Below, in pieces: positions 44,790-57,800 of a stretch of DNA of 64,000 nucleotides (the stretch's first letter is position 1; the number at the start of each line of letters is the position of its first letter). The stretch lies in assembly GCA_020137815.1 (NCBI GenBank), contig CM035353.1, positions 872,501 to 936,500 on the forward strand. The letters run 5' to 3'. Made by a program: the position numbers and the translations under genes. The DNA is from Hormiphora californensis. Its lineage: Eukaryota; Ctenophora; Tentaculata; Cydippida; Pleurobrachiidae. A model generated the notes under the pieces. The model had not been told where the DNA came from and made no database searches. It saw nothing but the letters and a program-made list of their open reading frames with translations.

Positions 44790-45267
44790 ATTAATAAGGG
44801 ATCTAGCTGGAGATTTGGATGTTGTGCTTCACTTGCGTGAAGGAGGATTGTGGACTGCGGAGGATTAGTCCCCTCCATAGGAGTTATGATCCCTTACATT
44901 ATGTCCTCATGTATTCCAGAGGAACCGATAGCTACCCTCGCAGTCTGAGGACTATGAATAACAAAAAATTGACCGAACTATGGATATCGACTGTGCGTTC
45001 CACGGATCACTGGACCAGCCCACTGAATTTCCGGAGACTAGGTCAACAGTATGCAGCAGATGGTTTTCGAAGAATAGAGTCTTCTTGACTTAACTGGATC
45101 CGTTTTAGGAAGGCTGAACCAACTCCAAGTGGGAAAGCCAAGGCCGAGAAGGCTACAGCAAGTGGGAAGGAAAAGGCTGGGAAGCCCGAGGATGCCGAGG
45201 ATGGACCAAGTGGAATCTCCCGCATTAGTTTTGGTCTCTCCTCCGACCACGGGGACGAGTTAACTAG
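44790..45267 (+). mobile_element. Helitron relic, copy A (Rep/helicase-like N-terminal fragment)
   Basis: Frames read LDVVLHLREGG, then RISPLHRSYDPLHYVL and FRRLGQQYAADGFRRIESS followed by LNWIRF. These match conserved blocks of the Helitron helicase-like N-terminal region (hxSYDxLxYxLL; RLxQQYxVDxxxRIExxRLxxIR). The unit ends with a hairpin-like GC stretch and TTAACTAG, then T. A second copy is at 46676-47164. Both are truncated with stops. Confidence 0.6.
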
Positions 45268-45319
45268 TATAAATTAAATATTGTTAGCATTAATAAAGAG
45301 TATAACTACTATAATATAG

Positions 45320-45478
45320 ATAACCCCGGCTAGTGGAGGGATGAAATTTGATATACCAGCCTGACAGGCTGGTATATCAATATAGATATCCACGAGGAGT
45401 GAAACGACGAGGGGAATATCGTGTGATAATCCCCGTAGGGGATTATCAAATTTCATCACTTTACTAGCCGTGGTTATT
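45320..45478. mobile_element. palindromic MITE
   Basis: Outer arms (AGATAACCCCGGCTAGTGGA... and inverse) enclose two inner perfect hairpins (tataccagcctgacaggctg and its completion; gataatccccgtaggggatt). Confidence 0.7.
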
Positions 45479-45565
45479 TGTTATAAACCGACCCCGGAAA
45501 TTATGAAAGGTGTGAATGGGCACTGAAAACAGCGGGAGGGAATTATCTGATATACCATAGTAGGC

Positions 45566-46110
45566 TGCGGGAAATATCAGCAGGGGGGGGGGGGGTTATA
45601 ATAGTACTATCGGTTGATGTACTATGTACTACTACTGTGTACTTGGATAAACCAAGACAAGAAATATCACAATCTGGTTGTTTGGTATATCCACGATGGA
45701 AGCTATCCATGACCCAGATCGTGAACATGAAGCTAAAAGTATAAGGATGGAATACAAGATCGAAAGGGAGCCGACCTACATTTTCAAGGAGATGTGCACC
45801 AAAGGAACGAACCAGGAAGTCATTCGCCTTTTAAAAAATGCAGGGAAACCCAGACTCCCCAAGACAATTATTCCATAACAGAGAATGGTCAAACACAACT
45901 GAGGAGGAAGGTCTCAATTGGGTATCGAGGACCGCCCCCAGCATTCAGACAATGGCCCTCGCCAATATAACTCCACTATCCTCAGTGATATCACGGAGGA
46001 CCTTCTAGCGTGAGTGCAAGATTCAGGAGACAGAGACCCACCTACAAATACACAATATAGTAGTTCCAACAGACCCAGTTTTAGTATCAGCGCATAGTAT
46101 CAAAACCTCC
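45566..46110 (+). repeat. diverged duplicate segment, copy A
   Basis: The stretch around tatcggttgatgtactatgt through gatgtgcaccaaaggaacg recurs at 47215-47530. Open frames in it (ACTKGTNQEV type) are unassigned; it follows the Helitron fragment in both places, so a larger unit of about 1.9 kb was duplicated. Confidence 0.55.
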
Positions 46111-46489
46111 TTCTAGAAAATAATAAAAGGAAGGAGGGAGATACAACGACTTAAGAGACTGAGACACCTGCCAAGAAACTAAGTACTTACCCTGTTTTCA
46201 AAATCCCTCCCAATAGGGGTGCATATTCCAATGGGCAGTATACATTCTTGCAAACAACTATATCAAAAACTTTAATTTTAGGAGCCTTTGATGGTTTGGA
46301 AGATGAGTCTTTGGAAGCCCCAGCTCTACCAACCGAAATGGATACTGATCTGCAGACACCGTCAGAGGCAGGGTCCCGTGTAGCAGCACAATTGAACTGA
46401 GGTAGGATATATACTGCTATACTTCTTATACTCTATAAGGGATTTAAAACCGTTGTCTGTCTTACGATCGGCCATGGGGCCTAAAAAAT

Positions 46490-46660
46490 AAAATGAAGAG
46501 GAAGGAGGGAGTAGCATCCACTGAAGATGCACTTGAGTCCCCTCGACACTCCAGGTAAGTGTTCAGTGAATCGGAGTTTTCGAACATAACATACAAAGAA
46601 CTAGGGTACGTGTCTTGAAAATCAATTGAAAATCGCCTGAAGGGCGAACGGGCCAACTAG
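46490..46660 (+). mobile_element. Helitron-type 3' end, copy 2
   Basis: Hairpin TCGCCTGAAGGGCGA then ACGGGCCAA and CTAG, followed by T at 46661. The sequence before it repeats 42945-43060. Confidence 0.55.
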
Positions 46661-46675
46661 TTAATACAATACACA

Positions 46676-47164
46676 TAAAATTAATAAGGGATCTAGCTGG
46701 AGATTTGGATGTAGTGCTTTACTTGCGTGAAGGAGGATTGCGGATTGCGGAGGATTAGCCCCCCTCCATAGGAGCTATGATCCCTTACATTATGTCCTCA
46801 TGTATTCCAGAGGAACCGATAGCTACCATCGCAGTCTGAGGACTATGAATAACAAAAAAATTGACCGAACTAAAGTTTTATGGATATAGACTCAATGTGC
46901 GTTCCACGGATAACTGGACCAGCCCACTGAATTTCCGGAGACTAGGTCAACAGTATGCTTTTGCAAGAATAGAGTCTTCTCGACTTAACTGGACCCGTTT
47001 TGACCAAGTGGCAATCCGAGCTGAAAGATAGTCTGAATTATTCGATCACACGAGAAGGCTACAGCAAGTGGGAAGGAAAAGGCCGAGGATGCCGAGGATG
47101 GACCAAGTGGAATCTCCCGCATTAGTATTGGTCTCTCCTCCGACCACGGGGACGAGTTAACTAG
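46676..47164 (+). mobile_element. Helitron relic, copy B
   Basis: Duplicate of 44790-45267 with small indels, again ending GTTAACTAG then T. The homologous 45566-46110 segment follows at 47215-47530. Confidence 0.6.
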
Positions 47165-47704
47165 TATAATTAAACATTGTTACCATTAATAAAGAGTATG
47201 ACCACTTTTACAGTACTATCGGTCGATGTACTATGTACTACTACTGTGTACTTGGATAAACCAAGACAAGAAATATCACAATCTGTTTGTTTGGTATATC
47301 CACGATGACCCAGATCTTGAACATGAAGATAGAAGGAACCTATACTGGTGGCTAAAAGGACAAAGATGGAATACAAGATGGAAAGGGAGCTACATGAACA
47401 ACATTCGTTCAATGTGCACCAAAGGAACGGCCCATGAAGGCATTTGCCTTTTGAAAAACGCAGGTAAGCCCAGAGACTCAAGACAATTATGCCATAACAT
47501 GGTCGGACACATCTGAGGAGGAAGGTCTCAAGATACCCACGGAGCACCTTCTAGTGGGAGTGCCAGATTAAGGAGACCCACCACCAGATACAACCAGTTT
47601 CAACCTCTAATTGGAGATCTAACTAAAAGTATTGAAGATATAATTTTATGGTGTATTCAACATCAAGCCATGGGGGAGGAGAGATTGGGACTCTTTCATT
47701 CCCA

Positions 47705-48028
47705 CAAAAATGCAGAACTACACCGATTTACAGTGGTCATCCGACATAATTGTCACAGCTCGACGAGAAATCCGACGTAGAATGCACCGCGCATTCGTAG
47801 TGAGAGAGACATAAAGACTAACGAGAGAGAAGAATTGAAGCGTGACAGAATTTGCTTAGTGCATAACTGAATGCCTGCTGCATAACTGAACGCCTGCTAA
47901 TTTGAAGAACCAACCAAACTTTTCTCGTCGAATTCCACGTCGGAGTTCACGTCGAGATATGGCAATTATGTCGGATGACCACTGTTAGTCTAATTTTAGA
48001 CTAAATCGGTGGAGTTCTGCATTTTTAT
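47705..48028. mobile_element. foldback element
   Basis: Left arm aaaaatgcagaactacaccg... to about 47778 and its inverse at about 47926-48028 share tacagtggtcatccgacata and a TCGACG/ACGTCG-rich part. From 48029 to 48708 no gene is seen. Confidence 0.7.
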
Positions 48029-48708
48029 GCTAGCTCCCACGAAAGTGGTGGAGCAATTTATAATGATTCAAGCTTTCAAAAAGCGACTCTTTCGTTCCGT
48101 AATCCCAAAATCAATGCGGAGAGTCAGGAAATTACTCTGAACAGGAAGGAGGGACTAAACGGGTTCATCCACTAACCAATGACCGTCTTTAGAAATTAGA
48201 GGACGGCGAGGATATCATTTATTTGTTGTTGTTTATTACTAACATAATTAAATTTTTAAAGGCTAATGACTACTTACGCCGAACCGTCGTAAATTTCTTG
48301 TTTCCCTGTTTATCTTTGATACTATCCACATCCAGGATGAGAACTACAATACCACCAAGCCAGCCAGTTGAACACGGCTCTCTCAAGAGGATAGAGAAGA
48401 TAATACATATATATGTTTGACAATTGTAACCGGGTGACGTCCTGTGATGTGCAATGATGGAGGCCTTCAGACTTTAGTCGTAATGTCAGTTTGCGAGAAG
48501 ATGTGACCGGCTAGTGGGTGATGTCTCAATTGTAATATAAATTCAGATGATCAAGTCATAATTTGCCATCTCAAACTTTAATTAATCAGAAACACTGTTA
48601 TGTCCATAAATTAGCCATTAAATCAATATTCTCTAGTGATTCAGCAATATTTTTTCTGATTTTGTCCATTATTAGTACATAGCTTATATTTCACTACACT
48701 CACACACA

Positions 48709-48827
<119 letters not shown>

Positions 48828-48838
48828 ACACTATACAC

Positions 48839-51800
48839 CAGGTGAAGTGTAATTCCCCATTGTGGTTGTGGTGAGTTGTGTCGTAGTAGGACTTGTAGGA
48901 GGGATGGTTGTTGTTGTTGTCACTTCTGGCAGCTCGCAGATGTAGGGTCCTTTGTACTTCCCAACGCTTTCCCTGATGGACCCGGGAGTGTTATAAACGT
49001 GGAATATAGGCCAGGGGTTACCAATAAACCAGCTGATAGTGCGATATTTCAGGAAATGCTATACTAACTGGATGGTGGGCGGACTCTAGTGCTAACGGAC
49101 TCTTTATCTAAATCCAAGGCGGACTCTATATCTAAAAACGGACTCTTTATCTACAGTTAGATTTTGAAAAAAGTTTAGATAAAGAGTCCTCCCTGTGTAG
49201 ACTTTTTAGATAAAGAGTCCGCACTGTGTAGAATTTTTAGATATAGAGTCCTCTAGTACATTTTGGCGCCAAATCCTCCAACCCGGACTCTATGTCTAAA
49301 ATCCTAACCCAACCCAAAACCTAACCCTCACACTAACCCTAACCCTAACCTCGAACCCAAATAACGGCCCTAACACTTCTAAATTAGTATAGGGGTAGAG
49401 CAAACTCTCGTTTCCGGCCTGACGGCCGAAATCTCGAGTTCGCGGCGAAAGGCGGACTCTATATCTAATTTAGATTTATGTAGATATAGAGTCCACTTTC
49501 TTTAGACTTTTTAGATAAAGAGTCCGCCCTGTGTAGACTTTTTAGATAAAGAGTCCTCCTGAAGTTTAGAATTATTTGGACTCTTTATCTAAATCTAAAT
49601 TTAGATATAGAGTCCACTGTAGACTTAGAGTGTAGCACTAGAGTCCGCACACCTAACTGGATTACTCCGATAATAAAGCCTAGATCTATAATTCCGGAAA
49701 TTCTGGTTTATTGATGACTCCTAATGGTGTGTTCTTGAAAGCGTCTTACCGAAAGACGAAAAGACCGAAAGAGGGGGGTCGAAGATTTATACATAATACA
49801 TTTTAAATGTGTAACATATTGTTGTTTATCTATAATTGTTGCATGAGAAACGTGTCATTTTATGATACTTACCAGGATCCCTGTTTATTCATGACAGCAC
49901 TTTCATGTTTGCGAACCGGATTCCTTTTTTTCCATTTCGAATAATCAACTGCTTTCCCTGTCTGCCAAATCCATTTCCTTCCATTCTTCACCAATCCTAT
50001 AATTAATTACGTGATAAATTCTTGGGAACACTGTATATTTTGTTCACTTGAATACAAATCTATACAGCTTATACCGATCAGAATTCCAGCGGTCAACTAT
50101 TACAACTAAAACTAGTGACATACCTATAAGAATTTCTTTAATCTTTAGCCTTTTTAAAGTGTTTTTTAACTCAACATTCTTGTCCTGATCATATATTTCT
50201 ATCACTTGAGCTCCCTGTTCCTCACAGTTTTTAAAAGCTTTCTTTGCACTCGTTTTTCCGAGATACAGAACGAGTTGTGCTGTCTGCAATGCTGAAAAAA
50301 AGAATGTTTGAAAGAGTGGATGTTGTTTATAAAAAAGATTCCAAAAACAGCAGATCCTCCAATAGTACCTGATGAACCTGATGTCTTGATCCACTTTCCC
50401 TTAGGGCTACACAGATAGCGCTTGGTACTCTTCTTTTTCTTTGTAGCCACTTCCCCTCCAGGTAAACTAAAAAGGACGTCCAGGGGTAGGGGGATTATTT
50501 TAAATCTAAGGGATCTTTGAAAACAGCGTGGGCCAATTTTGGCAATGGCCTGCGGCCATTCCCAGCCACTTTGAACCCCTCGGACACCGGGGCGTGGGGG
50601 GTGGAGATACACCGAAGTTTAAATCGCGTGTTGAGATCACATCAACAAGACACAAACTGAATAGCTTGGTTACAAAGTCACCCATTTACCACAGGGGCGT
50701 CTCACGCGGGGAGGGGTAATTTCATTACCAACTGAATAGCTGTGTCTTGGAAATCATTTACAAGAAACTACTTTCTTCACCGGTAGCCCACCTCTCAAGG
50801 CGTCTTTTATCCAGACTGGGTTGGTTCCGCCGTTTTTGGTATTTTTGGCTAACTAGGCAAACTGTGACAAGCCAAAATTGGTAAAAACAGTGAAAGTGCT
50901 TCAGTATGGACAAAGGATGTATCACACGGCGTGCCTGGTGAAACTTCTACGCGACTTAGCATGCTACGGGAAACCACCACTTGTACGTGGTAGCTGATGC
51001 CTGAGGGTCTACAGAATAGTGCTACGGTGCGGGAAAAATCGTTCAAAAGCCTAGAAAAATTTATTCACCTTTCTTTGAATGAGATATAAATTTGTTCGAT
51101 TTCTTACTATCAACCACATTTAAATTGTTATGGATCCCCATTTCACCTGCTCCAGCTAAATTTTAAGTATGGTTGTCAAAGAAGCCTAAAAAGACTAAAA
51201 ACTGAAAAAAACACCACTTTCCTCAAAAAATCAAGGCATGAGTGAGGGGTGCATTTGATTCTACGTCAAAAAAGCTACCAGATAAGTTCATAAAAAATTT
51301 TTCGAAAATTTTTCAATTACCCTTCTTTTTGAAAAAACACCACTTTCCTCAAAAAATCAAGGCATGAGTGAGGGGTGCATTTGATTCTACGTCAAAAAAG
51401 CTACCAGATAAGTTCATAAAAATTTTTTCGAAAATGTTTCAATTACCCTTCTTTTTGGAAAAACACCACTTTCCTCAAAAAATCAAGGCATGAGTGAGGG
51501 GTGCATTTGATTCTACGTCAAAAAAGCTACCAGATAGGTGCAAAAGAAAATTTTCGTCAAATTCTTAGTGACCACCAAAAGGCCACTGTGCTTTGATTAT
51601 TACATCATACTACTTACTAAGCAAATTGTGTAACGGAGGTCACCTAGCAACTACACTTGCACGTGCAATTATTAGAGGGACCTGGAGACCTCTCTCCCGG
51701 TTGCAGTTGGGTACCAAGGGGAAATTCAATTCTGCACGTGCATTCTTTTAATTCTGTCCTGATGTCTAGCTCTTCCACCCCAAGCGCTATTCGGCAACGT

Positions 51801-54800
51801 TTATCTAGGTCCAGGAGAACTGCTGCTGTCAGGGAGCAGGCTAGAGAATATGACAGATTACGCCAACGAGCTCAAGAGAGCCAATCAACGACTACGGATA
51901 GCTTTACCCAACGTCGCCCAAGGGTGATTACTCCAGTCGAATATAGAAATCTCCGAATCGGCTACATAGCGGCCAAGTTTTCACGTGATGAGTTTCTGGA
52001 ACAGCACTGCACCTCCATGACATTGATCTCTTAAATTCGCACCTTGACATTGTCAGGAAGCCCAGAGCGTACAACAACATGGGTAGGGAGAAAGTGAGAG
52101 ATAGGCTAGGAACGGATGGTGCAGGTGATGGGGAGGTGATGTCAGCGTTCCCTAATCCAGCTACCATTTCCCCGAAATTCGCCCGTAGGGCGAGCGGGCC
52201 TACTAGTATTATCTATATTATAAAGCAGAGATGGTTGCAAGACAAAATTTGGGGGAGGGGGTTTTAGGGTTTGCACGTGGAAAATTGACGTGTTGTTAGG
52301 GATGGTTGGTGGGGGGTTTGGGGAGTGCACGTGTGAATGTAAAGGTTTTATAAATTTGGGGGATAATAGCTGATTTGAAAGAGCTTGAGATTATCTTTCT
52401 AATGAGCCCAAGATTTTCGAAATTGGTTGAGAAACGACAGAGTTATGGGGGAAATGGTAAAAAATGAGGGAAAATGTGGGGTTCTGAACTGCTTCAGATC
52501 ACAGATTGAGAGAGGGGTTAGGGAAGTGTTCCTTATGGCGTTATAGGGGAGTGAATAGAGGATGAGATGGAGTGAATAGGGGACGATATGATTCAATAGG
52601 GGCCGAGGGGAGTAAGAGGGCCGAGGGGGATAAGAGGGGTGAGGACTGAGGGGAGTCAACAGGGGGAAGGGGGCGTGGAGTATGATCTCGCGACCGGAGG
52701 TGCCGCGAAGCGGCGCCGTAGGGAGCAAAGTAGGCATGAGCCGGGGATCCGGAATTGAGAGGAGTCAATAGAGTGTGAGAGTTTTTTGTTCTTTTGCCTG
52801 GGCTCTCTAGTACGATTAAATTCCAATCAAGATCTTAATAACATTTTTTGGCAATTTGTGAAGACAGTTTGACGACATTGTGAAGGCAAGGTGAAGAATA
52901 CTTGTAACGACAAGGCAAGGTGAATGCAATGTAAAGAAAACTTGTGAACTCTGAAGACAATTTGTAAAGACTGTTATTAAAAACAAAAAAAGTTTCGTTG
53001 AAGAAAAAGCAAGAACACATTCAAATAATCACAGCTTCACCTTTGGTTAAACATATCTGATAAAAGCCCACACACCGTCCGAGATCATTGCGATGGAAAA
53101 CATTTCAAACGAGAGATAAAAAGCTCTAAAAAAGAGTGGTCGGGACGGCCCTGGCAGGTTCACCCGTACTGGAAAAGCGCTGTATAAGTTATACCGTTGG
53201 AACCTAATGCCGGCCCAAACCATATTTGTCTACCTGTACGGCCACGCTGCTCTATTGTGCGATTTTTTAGTGAAGAACAACTCACACTGTTGATCTTCAC
53301 TCAGCAGTCTATTCTCATGTGTCGGAGAGAGAGAGGCAAACTCCTTGCAAAACTATGAATGCAGGGAAGTGACGAAAAAAAGAAGAAAAAAGGCTCTAAA
53401 TTAAAGTTCTCCCTCACTTACAGGTCAAATTGATACATTCCTTCTCCTTGAACTGTGATCAGGCACAGTTGTTTCATCCGAATCAAAAGCAGTTTCTTGT
53501 ATCATGTCTCCGGTTGGCATCATTATATCACTGCAACTAGGGCATTTCATCTTAAATCTACAAGTAAATGTCTTAACAGCAACTTCAAATTGCTCTTCTG
53601 GCTTTGAATCTGCAGTGTTTTCCTGGTGAGATCTATTGACAGTTATTTGGTCAGGTTCCTCGGGTACGTCGGGGGGGTACCAACCTATTTTTTTGTATTT
53701 TTTTGTATTTTTTTGTACGGTCCGTACAAAAAAATAACCAAAATTCCCTGCTTTTTCCGTACAAAAAATACAAAAAAATACAAAAAAATATACTGCTGAA
53801 GGGAACTTCTTTAGGGCCCCCTATAAGTCTCTAGAGGTTTGCGGGGTCCTTATACTGGCCTGTATAGCCCTCTAGTTTCGTAGTACTCATAATCCCATGC
53901 TTTTTCCATGCGAACATTACCATGATTAAGTTATTCTAGACCTGAACTTGCTCCAAATCCTAGTTGGGTAACAGCAAAATATGTCGGGATAGTGCCCAAG
54001 CTTTATTTTCTGATGAAATTTCATTTTTCGGCCGAATATGCCTACTTATTCCCCCTCATGCCTGGAAAAAGGAGGCATAAGCAGGCCGAAAAACTGAAAA
54101 AGCCGAATCGGCCTCTCTCCCCCGGCCAGTTGTGCGCGCGCTACATTATATACTCTCAAATCGCAGTCTATTCAGTTCCCCTATGGTGTAGTGGTTATTG
54201 CATATACTTGACACGCAGAAGGTCCCGGGTTCGAAACTCGCCCGGATCATTTTTTTCAAAACTTTTTAAATACTAACACTTGGTATAGCACTAAGTGTTT
54301 TTAGACTATTAAATTAAAGTTCCACTAACTTGAACTTTTATCAAACTAACTTAGAGGGAAAAAATCGGCAAAATGGGGATACATTTTGGCCATTCTCGGC
54401 CAAAAAATATGCTGGGACACCGGGTTAGTAAGACTTGTTCTAGTTAGGAGTCGTGGGGACGGGGAATGGTAAAATAAACTAAATAAACACTCTAGAGGCC
54501 TTTAAAGGCCAATAGAAGGACCTCGAGCGCCTCTAGAGACCTGTAGAAGGCACCAAAGAAGTTCCCGACAGCAGTAAACTTTTTTGTATTTTTTTGTATT
54601 TTTTTGTATTTTTTTGTATTTTTTGTACGGACCGTACAAAAAAATATTGCCTGCTTTTTCCGTACATCCGTACACAAAAATGGTTGATACCCCCCCGGTA
54701 CGTCTGGTACACCATGCAACACGGCAAAGATCGAACGCCAAGAATTCAAAGGGGCCGAAATTCTTCCCACGACAGGTCTTACCTCATCACACACTTTAGT

Positions 54801-57800
54801 CAGTACATCACTGTACAAAAGTGGGTTTAGTACAGAGTTAATGGGAAGAATGTTTAGGGAGAAGACTTGGTACCACGGTGACATATCCACAACCTCGGCC
54901 GTATGGAGGGCACAACAGATCAAAAAGGGTAGCCAGCAACAAAAGTCCGTTACGCACACCAAAGTGACTTTACGACCGAGTCTACTGTTTTTACTCCGAT
55001 TTGTCCCAGGAACTGCCGCTTCAATGGACAAAACCAGAATTAGGATATGACACACCGCAACGCATGCAAAGCAGAGGAAGTGAAGACTGATGTAGAACCA
55101 GACAAACACAACTTGGGGATCATCGGAGAGGACAAAAAACTTAAACATACAAACTGGATCATTACCGTAAAATGACACCTTTTTAGCAGAAACAGCCCCA
55201 TAATCTGCAGAAAACATTTCCGCAGTAATTCCCCGAATTGTACTCCAGGAAATTGCGGCCTCCCGTCGAGAACGTTCAGTGTACCTTGCTCCGTAGTAGC
55301 CATAGACAATCTGCAGGAACTTTGCCTTATCCACCGTGCCAAGGAAAAGTGCTATATCCCTTGGAAACACAAGACCGTTGACAAACCAATCTTCCAAACC
55401 CCCCAAAAGAGGCACTACCGCAAACGCGAGAGCAATGAGCACGATGGACATTAGGCATACACTCACTTTTTGCCGCAGCTCCTTTGTGACATCGCTCGAC
55501 CCTCTATAATTGAGAGCTCTTCTTGTTCCATAAAGCCGGTAGACGCTTATACTCGCCATGGCTAAGGATGAAATTGTAGCTCCGACCGTGTTAAGTACAC
55601 CTATGAAGTTGCAAGAACGCCCACTCATCCACTCCAATCGCTTAGCACAGAAGTCTGTGTAATTCGTCCAATGCAAAACTGTTAAGAATAGTAGATAGCA
55701 GGGAGTCAAAAGATCTCCAAAGGAGATTGCAAGTACAAAGATTTGGTTCACAAAGGCCCCGCTTTTTTCGGGGAGTTTCTGGAGAGATGTTTTCACAAAG
55801 GCTGTAAGTCCTATTAAAAGTCCCAAGACTCCCATGATAAATGCTATCACAGCTATTGCATGATGTTCAATTGCCTTCCTGCTGCAGCTACTATTGCACT
55901 CATCAGAAAAGTCCTTACAATCAGTTATTCCATCGCATTTCTGGCTCAGAGGTAAGAACGAAGAATTATCAGTACACTGAAAATTATTATCACACCCGGC
56001 ATCCTCATCAGACCTATCTCCACAGTCATCGACCAGGTCACACACCCTCTCAAACAGAATACATTTCCTATTTTTACACACGAACACGTTGTTATGAAAT
56101 GCAGTTTTTTGCCGGAAAACTGATGTCACAACATTCAACTTTATGTTAAGCGAGTAAACTGCAATCTGGAGATTGGGACAGGAATTATGAAGTACCGGTC
56201 TTGTCAAAGGGCATGCAGCATTTGTACATTGTCCAGTACAGCTGTGAAAGACATACGCCTCACCGTAAAAGAATCTACAATTTTGCTTTCGGGACAACGT
56301 GGCAAGGGCTGTAGTGAGGTTTTTACCGAAGAATTGGTGAAATGAATGGTTGAATTTTCGGAGATAACATACCTCCTCCATATGAAGGAGCACCGACGAC
56401 AGACCTTTGTTGCACACATTTCCAACCAGATATTCCTTTCCAAATGTTTTGGCAGTTAAAGATCGGAAAAGGACTTTCTTCACATTAACCGTTCTTCTTG
56501 CGCTCTGACAGGCCCGTTTGTCGCACGTATGGGTTGAAGAACATATGGTGGAAGTTTCTAGGAATTCTGAACGGTTTCCATGACACAAAAACACGTTGGA
56601 GCATGGTGACGTATCCACCTTAATCCTCAGAGTGGTGCCATTGCCGCACATTTCCCAATCATCTTTCTCATCCACGCCGTTCTCACAATCTACAACTCCA
56701 TCTTGGATCCAATCTACCGGAACTCGAAAAATCTTCCCAAACCGTCTCTGACAAGTGTGGTTAGTGAGTTTTCCAGGTCCACACCAAATTTTACTCTCAT
56801 CCATACCACCAGCACAATCTTCTGTGCCATCACAAAGCTTATGCTTATGGATAAAGCAATGCCGTCCAACCCTGATACATTTCAACTCTATTCCATCATC
56901 ACATAATTGTATTGTATTATGGTCATTGTCATCACAGATCACATAGATGGAGATTGTGCTAGGATAACCGCTCACCAGACAGCTGCCCCCAACCTTGGCT
57001 GAATCAGTACAATTAGTTTGGTCCATTCCAGTAAGAATGCAATAAGTAGACCTTGATCTAGAGAATTCATTTTCGTTTCGACCATTAATTGTTAAAAAAC
57101 ATCTTGAACCGTTATACAAGGGAAAATTGCTGCCGTGTGCTATATATCTAAACGATGTTGCTTTACAAAGTGGTGCATCTTGATCCCAAGGAGGGGTGGT
57201 TCCTTCTTTCGGCATTCCTTGGAAAGGCATGAAAACCCGATCCTTGGAGACACTCCCGTAGATGATTCCCCCACCACAATCCCGTTCCTCGACACATGTC
57301 AAACTAGGATCCGGTGTGGTAGCATTGCCTATCCAGATTTCGTCACATATCCCGTCACAAACCCCTCCTAATTTCAAGGTGACCTGGACAATACTTCCAT
57401 CTTGTAGAGTGATCGGATAAAGCATAGTGCCCACAGTTATACCGCGACATACCTGGTCGTCTTTTTGAATTAAGTTACCTCTAAAGCCATCGAAACAGAC
57501 AACTCCACAAACGGGCGGCTGATCGAACATTTCGACATGACTCACGCCAATGAATCTACCTTTCTCTGCTCCTCCACATGCCTGATACATAGCGTCATCA
57601 TTTGGACAGCGCACAGAATACTCAGTTGTAAGTAAACGTGTCCGAATGTCAAAGACTCCCCGTTTCGTATAGGTCACATTGGGCGAAGTGACACATTGAA
57701 AGATGCCGATACGCCTATTCCTATAGTCCTCCTCGTTACAAATGCGGGCTAGGAATCCACGATTATCAGCGATGGGACAAAGTTTTCCGTCGTTATAGGC

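Noticed and set aside
52399-52768. Pro/Ser-rich minus-strand frames
   Set aside because: Read from G/A-rich short repeats with no supported start or splice sites.
54492-54695. KKYKKIQKNTKK C-terminus taken as native receptor tail
   Set aside because: It is read from inside the 53671-54696 element; the target duplication and the resumed frame beyond show the native tail was different.
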